Shown: positions 1 through 8,945 of the stretch, one piece after another | How the letters are laid out: the number at the start of each line of letters is the position of its first letter | Position numbering within the stretch: position 1 is the first letter of the stretch | Source: JAXMAF01 sp046350555 | Lineage (GTDB): Bacteria; Planctomycetota; Phycisphaerae; Phycisphaerales; SM1A02 | Assembly: GCA_046350555.1 (NCBI GenBank) | Contig: JAXMAF010000028.1 | Coordinates: 3,176-67,175 of the forward strand | Reading direction: 5' to 3' | Length of the DNA: 64,000 nt | Notes under the pieces: generated by a model | The model's input: only the letters and a program-made list of their open reading frames with translations | Database searches by the model: none | Told to the model about the DNA's origin: nothing | Made by a program: the position numbers and the translations under genes

Positions 1-1447
1 GCTCGTCGAGCAGGAGCACGCGCGGCCGCCACGCCAGCCAGCGCGCCAGCAGCACCTTCTGGCGGTTGCCGCCGCTGAGCGTGCCCACGGGGCGGTCGAG
101 CGTGCGCACGTCGAGCCCGACGCGCAGCGCGAGCGCCGCGGCGATGCGCCCGTGGGCGCGGCGCGACAGGAGCCCGATGCGACTCATCCGGCGCTGCACG
201 ACCAGCGCGATGTTCTCGCGAGCGGTCATCGAGAGGCACAGCCCGTCGCGGTTGCGATCCTCGGGACAGAACGCGAGCCCCGCGCGGATCGCCTGGCGCG
301 GCGAGCGCACGACCGTCGCGGCGCCGTCGATGGCGATCGACGAGCCGCCATCGGCGCGGTCGGCGCCGAAGATCAGGCGAAGCGTCTCGGTGCGTCCGGA
401 GCCGAGCAGGCCGGCCAGGCCGCGCACCTCGCCGGCGCGAAGCTCCAGGCCAAACGGGGCGATCGATCCGCGCCGGCCGAGATCGCGGACGCGAAGGAGC
501 GCGGGTTGGCCCGCTCGCGGCGCGGTCGCGGAAGGCTTGGCGGGTCGTCGCGCCTTCGAGGAGCCAGTCGTCCGGCCATCGGCCTCGTGGCGCCCCAGCA
601 TGTGCCCGACGAGTTCGCGTTGTGGGAGCGCATCGACCTTCCATGTTCCGACCCGTCGGCCGTTGCGCAGCACGGTCACGCGGTCGGCGATCCGTGGAAG
701 CTCGTCGAGGAAGTGCGTGACGTAGACGATGGCGATCCCTCGCCGGCGCAGTTGGCGCAGGATCTCGAAGAGCCGATCCACCTCGGCGCGGTCGAGCGAC
801 GAGGTCGGCTCGTCCAGGACGAGGACGCGCGACTGGCTGTCGATGGCGCGGGCGATCGCGACGATCTGCTGCATCGCCAGCGGCAGCGCCTCCAGCGGCG
901 TGCCGAGCAGCGCCGTCGAATCGACTCCGGGTCCAAGCGGCGCGAGGGCGGCGCGGGCGCGTTCGCGCAGCGAGCGCCAGTCGATCCCGCCGAGGCCGCG
1001 CAGGAGACGCGGGACGGCGCCGCGTCGGCCGAGCAGGATGTTCTCCGCGACGGAGAGCGTGGGAACGAGGCCGATCTCCTGGTGCACGACGGCGATGCCC
1101 AGTTCCTGCGCCTCGTTGGGGGAACGCGGCTGAACGACGCGGCCGTCGAGCGTCATGCGTCCGGAATCGGCGCGGATGGCGCCAGTCACGACGCGGATCA
1201 GCGTCGACTTTCCAGCGCCGTTTCCACCCATCAGCGCATGCACCTCGCCCGCCTCGACGTCCAGCCCCACGTCATCGAGGGCGACGACGCCGGGAAAGCG
1301 CTTGTGGAGCGAGGTGACGGAGAGCAGCGGCACGGGTGGCTCGAACGACGCGATTGGCTCCGGCGGCGCGAGGCGCGGGGCGATGGGCGCGAGTCGACGA
1401 CCGGGGCAAGGCCTGTGTCGCGCGTCGGCCGTCGACGCCGCGTGCAT
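1..1447 (-). CDS. ytfR: Sugar ABC transporter ATP-binding protein, YtfR/RbsA-like (3' end outside window)
   Basis: This is the ATPase subunit of a ribose/galactofuranose-type sugar importer, with two fused ABC domains that drive uptake from the inner face of the membrane. Reading the minus strand, the first domain has a Walker A MGGNGAGKST (near 1215-1240, Gly where the family usually has Glu), a degenerate signature LPLAMQQIVAIARAI and Walker B VLVLDEPTSSLD (near 830-860). The second domain has signature LSGGNRQKVLLARWLA (near 40-80) and its Walker B VLLLDE at the left edge, where the frame runs out of the window. An ATG at 1447 lies 9 bases after the stop of the binding-protein gene, although similarity only begins at PLLSVTSLHKRF. 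Permease genes would be expected to the left. The YtfR assignment rests mainly on the YtfQ-like neighbour. Confidence 0.85.
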   Translation of the reverse strand, partial: MHAASTADARHRPCPGRRLAPIAPRLAPPEPIASFEPPVPLLSVTSLHKRFPGVVALDDVGLDVEAGEVHALMGGNGAGKSTLIRVVTGAIRADSGRMTLDGRVVQPRSPNEAQELGIAVVHQEIGLVPTLSVAENILLGRRGAVPRLLRGLGGIDWRSLRERARAALAPLGPGVDSTALLGTPLEALPLAMQQIVAIARAIDSQSRVLVLDEPTSSLDRAEVDRLFEILRQLRRRGIAIVYVTHFLDELPRIADRVTVLRNGRRVGTWKVDALPQRELVGHMLGRHEADGRTTGSSKARRPAKPSATAPRAGQPALLRVRDLGRRGSIAPFGLELRAGEVRGLAGLLGSGRTETLRLIFGADRADGGSSIAIDGAATVVRSPRQAIRAGLAFCPEDRNRDGLCLSMTARENIALVVQRRMSRIGLLSRRAHGRIAAALALRVGLDVRTLDRPVGTLSGGNRQKVLLARWLAWRPRVLLLDE

Positions 1448-1456
1448 CACGCACGC

Positions 1457-2465
1457 TCAATACTCGCGCTTCGCGATCTCGTCCGCCGCCTTTTCCTTCA
1501 CGAAGAGCCGATCCTCCTGCTTCATGAACTTCGGCAGCGTCTCGCCGCGACGCAGGCGGTCGATGGCGTCGAAGGCGAGGGGACCAAGCAGCGGATTGCA
1601 CTCGACGCTCGCGTTGAGCGTGCCCGCGACCATCGCGTCGAAGGCCGGCCTCACCGCGTCGATCGAGACGACGAGGACGTCGGTTCCCGGCTTCATGCCC
1701 GCTTCCTCGAGGGCCTGGATCGCACCAAGCGCCATGTCGTCGTTGTGCGCGTAGACGGCGTTGATGGCGCCGCCGCCCGATCTCCCAACGGACTTGATGA
1801 AGGCCTCCATCACCTCCTTGCCCTTGGCCCGCTCGAAGTCGGCCGACTGGCTCTTGACGACCTTCATTCCCGGGTGTTGGGCGACGATCTCGGCGAAGCC
1901 CCGCTGGCGATCGATGGCGGGTGCGCTGCCCGTGGTGCCCTGGAGTTCCACGATGTTGCACGTTCCGTTGGTGCGCTCGGCAAGCCAGCGCGCGGCCATC
2001 CGGCCCTCCTCGACGAAGTCGCTGGCGATGAGGGTCGAAGTAGAGCTCCTCGATCGGTCGTCTCGATGCCGCGATCGACGAGGATGACGGGAATGTTGGC
2101 GGCCTTCTGCGTCGCGCAGCACCGGCTCCCATCCCGTCGAGACGACAGCGCGAGGACGATCGCCGACGCCCTGCGCCACGAACGAGCCGCAAGCGCTCTG
2201 CACTGCTCCGCCTGGGCGCCCTGGGCGTCGGCGAAGATGAGCTTGACGAAGCGCGGGCTGCGGCGGCATCCTTCATGGACTGGGTCTCCGCCGTGCGCCA
2301 CGCTCTCGGGCGCCGACCTCAGAGAAGCCGTTGACGACGAGGGCCTTCGTCGCCGGCGCCGATGCTGCGCGCCACTGTTCTCGTTCGCCGATTGTAGACG
2401 GAAAGCGCGCGCGAGCACGAGGCGAGTGCGAGTGCGAGCGCGAGCGCCGCGAGCGCGCCGGGCAC
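1457..2465 (-). pseudogene. ytfQ: YtfQ-like periplasmic sugar-binding protein, multiply frameshifted
   Basis: The C-terminal half (about 1457-2040) reads cleanly and contains AVYAHNDDMALGAIQALEEA, VVSIDAVRPAFDAMVAG and VECNPLLGP, which closely match the galactofuranose-binding protein YtfQ. Upstream the similarity hops between all three minus frames: KAANIPVILVDRGIET, VVSTGWEPVLRDA, SFVAQGV, FVKLIFADAQGAQAEQ, AWRTAETQSMKDAA and VVNGFSEVGA each lie in a different frame from the next. A lipoprotein-like leader ALALALALASCS starts from a GTG at 2465. At least five indels are needed to rebuild one protein. Because sense is kept on both sides of every shift, sequencing or assembly error is as likely as real decay. 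The gene is upstream of ytfR and would supply its substrate. Confidence 0.75.
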
Positions 2466-2918
2466 GGAGTGAGCACCGCCGCGGAGAAGGGCGCCGAACC
2501 GGGTGCCGAATTGAGTCGCCGAACTGCCGCCGAATTCAGCGCCAGCGTCGTTGTGGAACGGACGCCACCGTTGAACTGGAAGGCGCATGCGGCCATTGCG
2601 CCGCAACGGCGGGCGGTCGCAACCAGTGCGGCGACCTCTACGGCTCGCCCATGTTCACCGCGGGTCCGACCGTGGCGAAGAGGCCGAGCCTGGCGGCGAG
2701 CCTGGTCGGAGCTCAAGCGCTGTCGCCGCCAGCGCCGATGCCTGCTGATCTCGGCCGCCTTCGAAGGAGCATCGAAGGACCTGCGTTCCATGAGCCATGG
2801 TGGCCGGTACAAGACCGAGCGAACGACGCCACCCAGTTCGGCGCGCCGCAGCCCGCAGGGCCTCGCGCGCTTCGCCGAGCCGCGCCTGACGCAGCCGTTC
2901 GATCGATCTTCAGCGCGC
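2466..2918. other. Stretch without an assignable gene; possible shifted C-terminus of the next protein
   Basis: No intact gene is recognised. On the minus strand a frame overlapping 2713-3006 reads MLEESLSESGEGDRFKAIAR, which looks like natural continuation of the large secreted protein to the right after a one-base shift near 2998. Further left the coding look moves to other frames. I infer that the last part of that protein is broken up here. Nothing convincing is seen on the plus strand. Confidence 0.4.
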
Positions 2919-5561
2919 TCAGCGTTCCGTCGTCTGGGCAGACGCTGCGGGCGATCGCCTTGAAGCGATCGCCCTCGCCGGACTCCGAGAGCGATTCCTC
3001 GAGCATGGCCGGGTGCCTCGGCGGTCGCGGCGCAGGGCCGCCGCGGTCGCGGGATCGCAGACGGCGGCCATCGCGTCGAGCGTGCGATGCTCGAGGTCGA
3101 ACTGCCGGCGAACGGCGGCGGCACCGCGCTCCGCGGCATCGCGCATGGCCGGATCGCGCCAGAACGCGTGCGGGCCGTCCATTTCGTCACCATCGTCCGG
3201 CCGTCCATCGCGCCGCATGGCGCGGATCCAACGGATCGCCACTTCGCTGCCGGCGGCGAGCGCCGCGTCCGTCTCGACCGCGGCGGAGACAAGTTCGTCG
3301 CCTCGCGCGAGGAGGACCTCCGCCGCGGCTCGGACCGAAGGGTCGGCCAGGGCACTCCGGCGCGGGCGCTCAATCGACGTTCCGGCTGAGGCGTCGGCGG
3401 CCGTGGTCGCGGCTTGATCATGGTCGATGCGATCCGCGCGGTCGCCCGGAGCCAGGTCCTGCTCCCCGGCGCTCGTCCGTCGACCCCGCACGAATCCATG
3501 CTCCAACAGCGCCTTGGCCGGATCCAGCGGCGACAGGAGCACGGTCCAGCTCATGCCGAAGACGTGGTTCGCGTCGAACGCACCGTGTGCGATGGAGAGC
3601 GCCGCGGAGAGCTCGATCAGGCGCAGGCGCAGGCGTTCCTCCTCGTCGTCGAGCAGCGGCTCGATGCCGGCGACGATCCGCTGGTCGACCTGGCGCACCG
3701 AGTCGCGCATCCGGACCTCCAGCGCGGCGCGCTCGATCGCGGGCGGCTCGCCGTCGCCGCCCCCCGTCGCGGCGATCCGTCGCGCGAGTCCGGCGATCTC
3801 GTCGCGCGCCGCGAGCAGGGCATCGGCACGAAGGGCCCCGACGATGGCCAGGAAGTCGTGGACCGCCGGCTCGGCGAGGCGCCCTTCCATGCCAAGCGCC
3901 TCGGCGATCCTCGCGACGCCGAGCGGTTCGGGAACGAAGTTGGCGAGCGGCGCGCTGTCGATCACCTCGGCGACGGTGACCTCGCGCAGGCCCTCGAGCG
4001 CCCCGCGTGGCGCAGGTGTGGCGGCGCCGAGGTCGGGCACGATCACGGAACCCGTCCCCAACCGGATCGTGCCGGTGAACATCTCGTCCGGTGCGAGCGT
4101 CTCGGGCGGAGCGGCCTCCGGGGGCTTGACCACGGCTCGCAGGGAGTCCAGCGCCTGCGCGGCGAGCGGGCGCCACTGCTGCACCAGCTCGATGCGCCGC
4201 CGCTCCTCCTGCGCCGCCGCGGGCGGCTCGACGCGCGCTCCGGTGTCGAAGAGGACGTTGGATCGTCGACGGATGATCTGGAGGATCTGGTCGGCCAGCG
4301 GCGCCGCGACGGCCCAGTGGTCGGCGGCGATCGCCTCGACCGCGGCGATGTCGATGGCGTCGCGCGTCGCGGGATCGATCGCGCGACCGAGGAGCGTGCC
4401 GATGGCGCCGAGGGTCTCGCGCAGCGGCGGCTGGCGCGGTCCGGCGTCGCCGCGCCTGGATTCCTCGGGGATCTCCAGCGCGGCCGTCCGCAGCATGAGT
4501 CGAATGCGAAAGAGCAGGCGGGCGCGCGCGGGAAGCGCCGACTCGATCGCAGGCACCATGCGCCGGCCCATGCGCGCGAGACGTCCGGCGCGCTCGCGGG
4601 CGGCGCGTTCGTTGGCCGACTCGGGCTCGTCGGCGCCGTCATCGGAGTCGATCGTGTCGCCCGCGGCGTTGGAGTCGGGTGGCGCGTTCGCGGCCTCGTC
4701 GACGGCGCGGTTGGACGGGTCGGCTCCGCGGCCCTCGTCCCCCGCATCGTCGCCGCGCAGCGTCGCGTCTCCGGGCTCGGGCGACGCGTCCGGCGCGGAA
4801 GAGCGATCCCCGGCGTCGTCGCCTGCGCGGCGCTCGGCCGCCCGCCGCGCCGCGAGATACGCGCGCCCAGAGCGCAGGATCCGCCGCTCGTAGTCGACCA
4901 GCGGTCCCGCGGATTCCGGCGCGGCCCAGACGACCGACGGCGGCTCGAGCGCGACGTCGCCGTACGAGAGCAGCGAGAAGCTCACATCCGCGGTCTGGAC
5001 GTCGAGGTCGCACTCGCAGGTCGCGAGCGTGCGGCGCACGTGGAGCCATTCGATCGACGGCGCGATGTCCGGTCCGGCGGCCGCGACGATGGACTCGAAG
5101 AGATGATCGTCGAGCTCCGCGAGCGCGCCGCGCAGCCGGAGTCGCCCGCGTTCGAGCGCGCGGGCCTCGCTGGTCTCCTCCCGGCCCGCCTCGATACGGG
5201 CCTCGAGGCTGGGATCCAGGTCGGGGCCGGCGCCGCGCCGCTCGGCGGAGAGGATCCAAGGCTCCACCTCCACGTCGCGAATGGACCGCTGAGCCGCGAG
5301 GTAGGTCGAGTGGGCCCGAAGGATGGACGGCCATGCCTGGGGGTTGCCCACCAGCAGCGGCGCGAGCGACTGGACGAGCTCCTCGGTCGAGATCGGATCG
5401 GGGAATCGTTCGTCGAATCCCTGCGCCGCGGCCGGGCGCACCGCCGCGCAGGCGACAATCGCGACGGCCGCGGCGACCAGAGGCGCTCGCGCGATGCCAC
5501 GCCCCGGTCGTCTCTGCCGTTCCTGCATCTCCTGCATGGTCCGCTGAATGGAACTGTGCAT
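2919..5561 (-). CDS. Large secreted protein of unknown function
   Basis: I do not recognise this family. From the ATG at 5561 the protein is about 880 residues and opens with a basic segment and the hydrophobic run APLVAAAVAIVACAAV followed by RPAAAQG, a likely Sec signal peptide. The mature part is rich in Ala, Arg and acidic residues, with an Asp/Glu/Ala/Pro-rich low-complexity linker around 4620-4830, and appears mostly helical. No catalytic motif is seen. Other in-frame ATGs exist at 5684, 5537 and 5528; 5561 keeps a suitable n-region before the leader. The end reads into an Arg/Ser-rich tail that does not resemble the rest, while the neighbouring frame carries sensible sequence, so the true C-terminus is probably frameshifted near 2998. 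Confidence 0.6.
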   Translation of the reverse strand: MHSSIQRTMQEMQERQRRPGRGIARAPLVAAAVAIVACAAVRPAAAQGFDERFPDPISTEELVQSLAPLLVGNPQAWPSILRAHSTYLAAQRSIRDVEVEPWILSAERRGAGPDLDPSLEARIEAGREETSEARALERGRLRLRGALAELDDHLFESIVAAAGPDIAPSIEWLHVRRTLATCECDLDVQTADVSFSLLSYGDVALEPPSVVWAAPESAGPLVDYERRILRSGRAYLAARRAAERRAGDDAGDRSSAPDASPEPGDATLRGDDAGDEGRGADPSNRAVDEAANAPPDSNAAGDTIDSDDGADEPESANERAARERAGRLARMGRRMVPAIESALPARARLLFRIRLMLRTAALEIPEESRRGDAGPRQPPLRETLGAIGTLLGRAIDPATRDAIDIAAVEAIAADHWAVAAPLADQILQIIRRRSNVLFDTGARVEPPAAAQEERRRIELVQQWRPLAAQALDSLRAVVKPPEAAPPETLAPDEMFTGTIRLGTGSVIVPDLGAATPAPRGALEGLREVTVAEVIDSAPLANFVPEPLGVARIAEALGMEGRLAEPAVHDFLAIVGALRADALLAARDEIAGLARRIAATGGGDGEPPAIERAALEVRMRDSVRQVDQRIVAGIEPLLDDEEERLRLRLIELSAALSIAHGAFDANHVFGMSWTVLLSPLDPAKALLEHGFVRGRRTSAGEQDLAPGDRADRIDHDQAATTAADASAGTSIERPRRSALADPSVRAAAEVLLARGDELVSAAVETDAALAAGSEVAIRWIRAMRRDGRPDDGDEMDGPHAFWRDPAMRDAAERGAAAVRRQFDLEHRTLDAMAAVCDPATAAALRRDRRGTRPCSRNRSRSPARAIASRRSPAASAQTTER

Positions 5562-5906
5562 CGCACGCGGTCCCCGACGCGGGCGGGCGGCTCCATCGAG
5601 CAGCTTCGGCCAGGCACAGGGCAGCTCGTGCCTTCGCCGTCTCACGCGTGTCGACGATTGTACGTGGATCGTCACGAGGCGCATGGCGGACGAGCGCGCG
5701 CTGGACGCTTCGCGCGCGCTGTCCGGCAGCTCGTTCCATGCATGTCCCGCGCGCTTACCCGGCGCGTCATGGGTGTCATGGGCGCGTCACGGGCGCGTCA
5801 TGGGCGCGCCGGCGACGATGGCTCGGCGGCCCTCGCGGCTTCCGTCCTCGCGCCCGATGGCGCCGGCGAGTTCCCGCGGCGCGTCGGGCATAGCCGGTCT
5901 CCTCGG
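5562..5906. other. Intergenic region with short tandem repeat and frameshifted glycosyltransferase tail
   Basis: The gap separates two minus-strand genes. Its right part, about 5800-5906, encodes in shifting minus frames ALRSLTEETGYARRAA, ELAGAIGREDGSRE and similar pieces that look like the missing C-terminal helices of the adjacent glycosyltransferase. The middle holds a 12-bp tandem repeat. No separate gene is seen. Confidence 0.5.
5761..5810. repeat. 12-bp tandem repeat, about four units
   Basis: The unit GGCGCGTCATGG is repeated with small changes (variants GTGTCATGG and GGCGCGTCACGG). It lies between two minus-strand genes and is one of many short tandem repeats in this window. Confidence 0.8.
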
Positions 5907-7055
5907 TCAAGGACCGCAGCGCGTGAGCGAACGATCGACCGTGACCACGGCGAGCGCATCCTCGCCGGCACCCGGGGCAACTCGATCCGCGGCGTTGTCG
6001 AACTGGTCACGTGCCATGGGCGTGATGAGCGTCGGCCGACCGGAGCGCAGGCCCTGCGCAGTCGTGCCCGCGCCGCCATGATGGATGACGATCGAGGCGC
6101 GCGGGAAGATCGTCGAGAACGCGGCGTAGGGCACGGCCTTCATGCGGCCGTCGGTGGGCAGGTTCGATGGCGGCGGCTGGTCCCGCCCGACCACAAGCAG
6201 CGCCCGAAGGCCGAGTGATCGACAGGCGTCGACGACGTGCTGGTAGAAGCGTCCGGAGGCGTGAACGCCCGTGGAACCGAGCGCGGCGACGACCGGCGCC
6301 GGTCCTGCGTCGAGGAAGGCGAGCAGTTCGGCGTCGGGCGTCTCCTGCGTGTGATCGCGATCGTGCCAGGTGAACCCGGTGATCGCCGAATTGACCGGAT
6401 CGCCCGGCAGCGGCCCGCGCAGCAGCGGGGACCAGATGCCGAGGTTGAGGTCGGCGCCGACCGCGTCTCGATGGAAGAGATCGCGGCCGGGCGGCAGCCC
6501 GATCTCGCGCCGGGCGCGATTGAGGCCGGGATCGAGCGCCAGGCGCATGAACCACCGGCCGACGAAGCGGTCGAAGCGCACGGCGCGCGGCGTGGGGTGC
6601 GCCGATCGGAACGGGAGCATCACGAGTCGGTCGTCCGGCGTGCTCCAGATGATTGGCGACGGCGCGATCGAGACTGTGCGAACGCCCCCCTCGAGCCCGC
6701 AGGCCCACGGCGCGCCGAGGACGATCGGGTGGTACGCCACGACCTCCGGCCGAAGCTCGCGGATGAGCTCGCGCGTGCGTTGCACAAAGTGCGGGACGAG
6801 CGGCAGCGTGAGCGTGCGCATCACCACGAGCGGCCCGCGCAGCGGATCCATCACCTTGTGATCGCCGATGATCCGCTTCAGGTCGGCATGCTCGGTGAGC
6901 GCCGCGAAGCCGGTGCCGGCCGCCCGGATCTGGGCCTCGTAATAGGGATTGGTGGCGATCGTCGCCTCGTGGCCGCGGTCGCGAAGCGCGCGACCGATCC
7001 CAATGAAGGGATGGATGTCGCCGTGCGAGCCCATGGTGAGCAGGAGGATCCTCAC
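5907..7055 (-). CDS. GT1/MGT-type glycosyltransferase, C-terminus probably frameshifted
   Basis: The protein has the layout of UDP-sugar or macrolide-type glycosyltransferases (GT-B fold). The N-terminal acceptor domain begins ILLLTMGSHGDIHPFIGIG. The C-terminal donor domain has the signature SIVIHHGGAGTTAQGLRSG followed by MARDQFDNA. The most likely start is the GTG at 7055, just before RILLLTMG. A longer reading from 7151 would take its first 30 residues from an interspersed repeat and is not credible. The annotated stop at 5907 truncates the last roughly 40 residues of the family, and those residues can be found in other frames down to about 5800. The acceptor and product are unknown. Confidence 0.75.
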   Translation of the reverse strand: MRILLLTMGSHGDIHPFIGIGRALRDRGHEATIATNPYYEAQIRAAGTGFAALTEHADLKRIIGDHKVMDPLRGPLVVMRTLTLPLVPHFVQRTRELIRELRPEVVAYHPIVLGAPWACGLEGGVRTVSIAPSPIIWSTPDDRLVMLPFRSAHPTPRAVRFDRFVGRWFMRLALDPGLNRARREIGLPPGRDLFHRDAVGADLNLGIWSPLLRGPLPGDPVNSAITGFTWHDRDHTQETPDAELLAFLDAGPAPVVAALGSTGVHASGRFYQHVVDACRSLGLRALLVVGRDQPPPSNLPTDGRMKAVPYAAFSTIFPRASIVIHHGGAGTTAQGLRSGRPTLITPMARDQFDNAADRVAPGAGEDALAVVTVDRSLTRCGP

Positions 7056-7067
7056 GGGGCGAGTGTA

Positions 7068-7171
7068 ATACGCGCTCCAGTTGATTCTCGCGCCCCACCC
7101 CCACCCAATTCCGCCGCGAGACGCCGCTTTGGGCCCCGGGGTCGAACGCATGGAGGTCTACTGGAATCCGA
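7068..7171 (+). repeat. MITE-like interspersed repeat, copy 1
   Basis: The copy begins ATACGCGCTCCAGTTGA and ends GGTCTACTGGAATCCGA, with the family core AACGCATGGAGGTC. It sits between the divergent glycosyltransferase and sugar dehydrogenase genes and adds a false N-terminus to the former. Confidence 0.85.
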
Positions 7172-7265
7172 GCGATGCGCGGAACCCGGCGCCGCGGCCG
7201 GCGCCGCCGGTCGTTTCGCCGATCGGGCGCTTGGAGCGCGACCGGCGTTCCAGTACAGTCCATGC

Positions 7266-8807
7266 ATGCGCAACACCAACGAACCAAGCGCCTCGATCCA
7301 ACGCGCACGCCGCCCGATCGCCGTGCCGGCCACGGCGGTCGCCGCTTCCCTCGCTGCGCTGCTTGCCGCCGCGCCCGTCTCGGCGGTCGTCACCGCCCCG
7401 GCGGGTTTCGCCGTGGAGACCGTCGCCAACGGCTTCGATCGCCCGATCGGGATGTCGTTTGCGCCGGACGGGCGCCTCTTCGTCGCCGAGCAGCGCGGCA
7501 TGGTGTGGATCGTGGATCCCGTGCTCGGCAAGCTGCCAACGCCCTTCATCAACCTCCAGAACGAGGTCGGCAATGCGGGCGACCGCGGCCTCCTTGGCAT
7601 CGCGCTGGATCCGTCGTTCGCCGAGAACCACCTGGTCTACCTGCTGTACACGGTCGATCCGATGCGCGGCCAGCCTGACGAACCCGGCGAGACCGCCACG
7701 TTCTCGCGGCTGACGCGCTACGCCGGAACGGCCGAGAGCAACGGCAACGTGGCCGACGAGGCGACACGAACGGTGCTGATCGGCGCCATTCCGAGCGAGG
7801 GCATCCCGGCGTGCTATTCGTCGCATGTCATCGGCAGCCTTCGTTTCGGCTTCGACGGCTCGCTCTTCGTGAGCGCCGGCGACAGCGCCAGCTTCGGCTG
7901 GGCCGATGTCGGCGGCACAACACCCGGCTGCTTCGATCCCGGACTCTTCGGTCCCGAGGAGGACATCGGCGCCTATCGAAGCCAGTCGCTCGACTCCCTC
8001 GCGGGCAAGGTGCTGCGCGTCGATCCGCAGACCGGCGCCGGCCTGGAGAGCAACCCCTTCTACAACGGCGATCCGTTCGCGAAGCGTTCCCGCCTCTGGG
8101 CGACGGGGCTCCGCAATCCGTTCCGGATGGCCATCCGTCCCGGCTCGCCCGCTCCGGGCACGCTGTACATCGGCGACGTCGGCTGGAATCTCGTGGAGGA
8201 AGTGAACGTCGCGAAGGGTGGTGAGAACTTCGGCTGGCCTTGTTATGAAGGCAACACCGCCGCGCCAGAATATCCGGCGCTCGACGTTCCATTCTTCGGG
8301 TGCGACACGATCGGGACTCCCGTGAACCCGGGTCCGCTCACGAACCCGCTCGTCCGCTGGCACCACTTCAACGACTTCATCTCGTTTCCGCCGGGAGTGA
8401 TCGGACGCTGCGCGGTCTCGGGCGTCTTCTACGACGGCAGCTCCTATCCGACGAAGTACCAGGGACGCCTCTTCTACAGCGATCACATCTTCGGCTGGCT
8501 CCGCATCCTGACCGTCACGACGACCGACACCTACGTGAAGAGCGAGGTCTTCGGCGGTGGCGTCAACGGCGTGGTCGACTTCGCCGCGCATCCGCAGACG
8601 CGCGACGTGCACCTGTTGCTGCTGGGCGGCGACATCCTTCGGATGCGCTACGTCGGGGCCGACCTCAACGGCGACGGGGTCGTCAACGGCGCCGACCTGG
8701 GCATCCTGCTCGCGGCGTGGGGGCTTTCGAACTCGCCGGCGAACCTCGACGGGATCGGCACGGTCGATGGCGCCGACCTCGGGATCCTCCTTGCAAACTG
8801 GAGTTGA
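7266..8807 (+). CDS. Secreted PQQ-type sugar dehydrogenase with C-terminal dockerin-like domain
   Basis: This 513-residue protein belongs to the glucose/sorbosone dehydrogenase beta-propeller family, soluble quinoprotein enzymes that oxidise sugars outside the cytoplasm. The start at 7266 gives a signal peptide (AVPATAVAASLAALLAAAPVSA). Propeller motifs include RPIGMSFAPDGRLFVAEQRG, GDRGLLGIALDPSF, SLAGKVLRVDPQTGAG, GLRNPFRMAIRPG and NFGWPCYEG. The last 50 residues form two EF-hand-like halves, DLNGDGVVNGADLGILLAAW and NLDGIGTVDGADLGILLANW, the GC-type dockerin of planctomycetes, probably a surface sorting or anchoring module. The substrate is not deducible. The gene is monocistronic and bounded by interspersed repeats on both sides. 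Confidence 0.88.
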   Translation: MRNTNEPSASIQRARRPIAVPATAVAASLAALLAAAPVSAVVTAPAGFAVETVANGFDRPIGMSFAPDGRLFVAEQRGMVWIVDPVLGKLPTPFINLQNEVGNAGDRGLLGIALDPSFAENHLVYLLYTVDPMRGQPDEPGETATFSRLTRYAGTAESNGNVADEATRTVLIGAIPSEGIPACYSSHVIGSLRFGFDGSLFVSAGDSASFGWADVGGTTPGCFDPGLFGPEEDIGAYRSQSLDSLAGKVLRVDPQTGAGLESNPFYNGDPFAKRSRLWATGLRNPFRMAIRPGSPAPGTLYIGDVGWNLVEEVNVAKGGENFGWPCYEGNTAAPEYPALDVPFFGCDTIGTPVNPGPLTNPLVRWHHFNDFISFPPGVIGRCAVSGVFYDGSSYPTKYQGRLFYSDHIFGWLRILTVTTTDTYVKSEVFGGGVNGVVDFAAHPQTRDVHLLLLGGDILRMRYVGADLNGDGVVNGADLGILLAAWGLSNSPANLDGIGTVDGADLGILLANWS

Positions 8808-8918
8808 TGCGGATTCCCGCGGGCCGTTCACGCATGCGTTCGATCCGTTGTCCACGGAGGCATCTCGGGGCGGAATCGGGCCGTGGGCGGGGCGCGAGCG
8901 CCAACGGCACGCGGATGA
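8808..8918 (-). repeat. MITE-like interspersed repeat, copy 2 (degenerate)
   Basis: The copy starts directly after the stop codon with GCGGATTCC and ends GGCACGCGGATGAG. It is inverted relative to copy 1 and has several mismatches to the consensus. It abuts the 3' end of the dehydrogenase gene. Confidence 0.65.
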
Positions 8919-8945
8919 GCCAAGCTTCTTCGAAGGAGCGGTCGA

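Noticed and set aside
152..3979. A 1275-codon plus-strand open frame
   Set aside because: It runs antisense across the sugar-binding gene and the secreted-protein gene, is Arg/Ala/Gly-rich and has no similarity; it reflects the lack of stops in GC-rich DNA.
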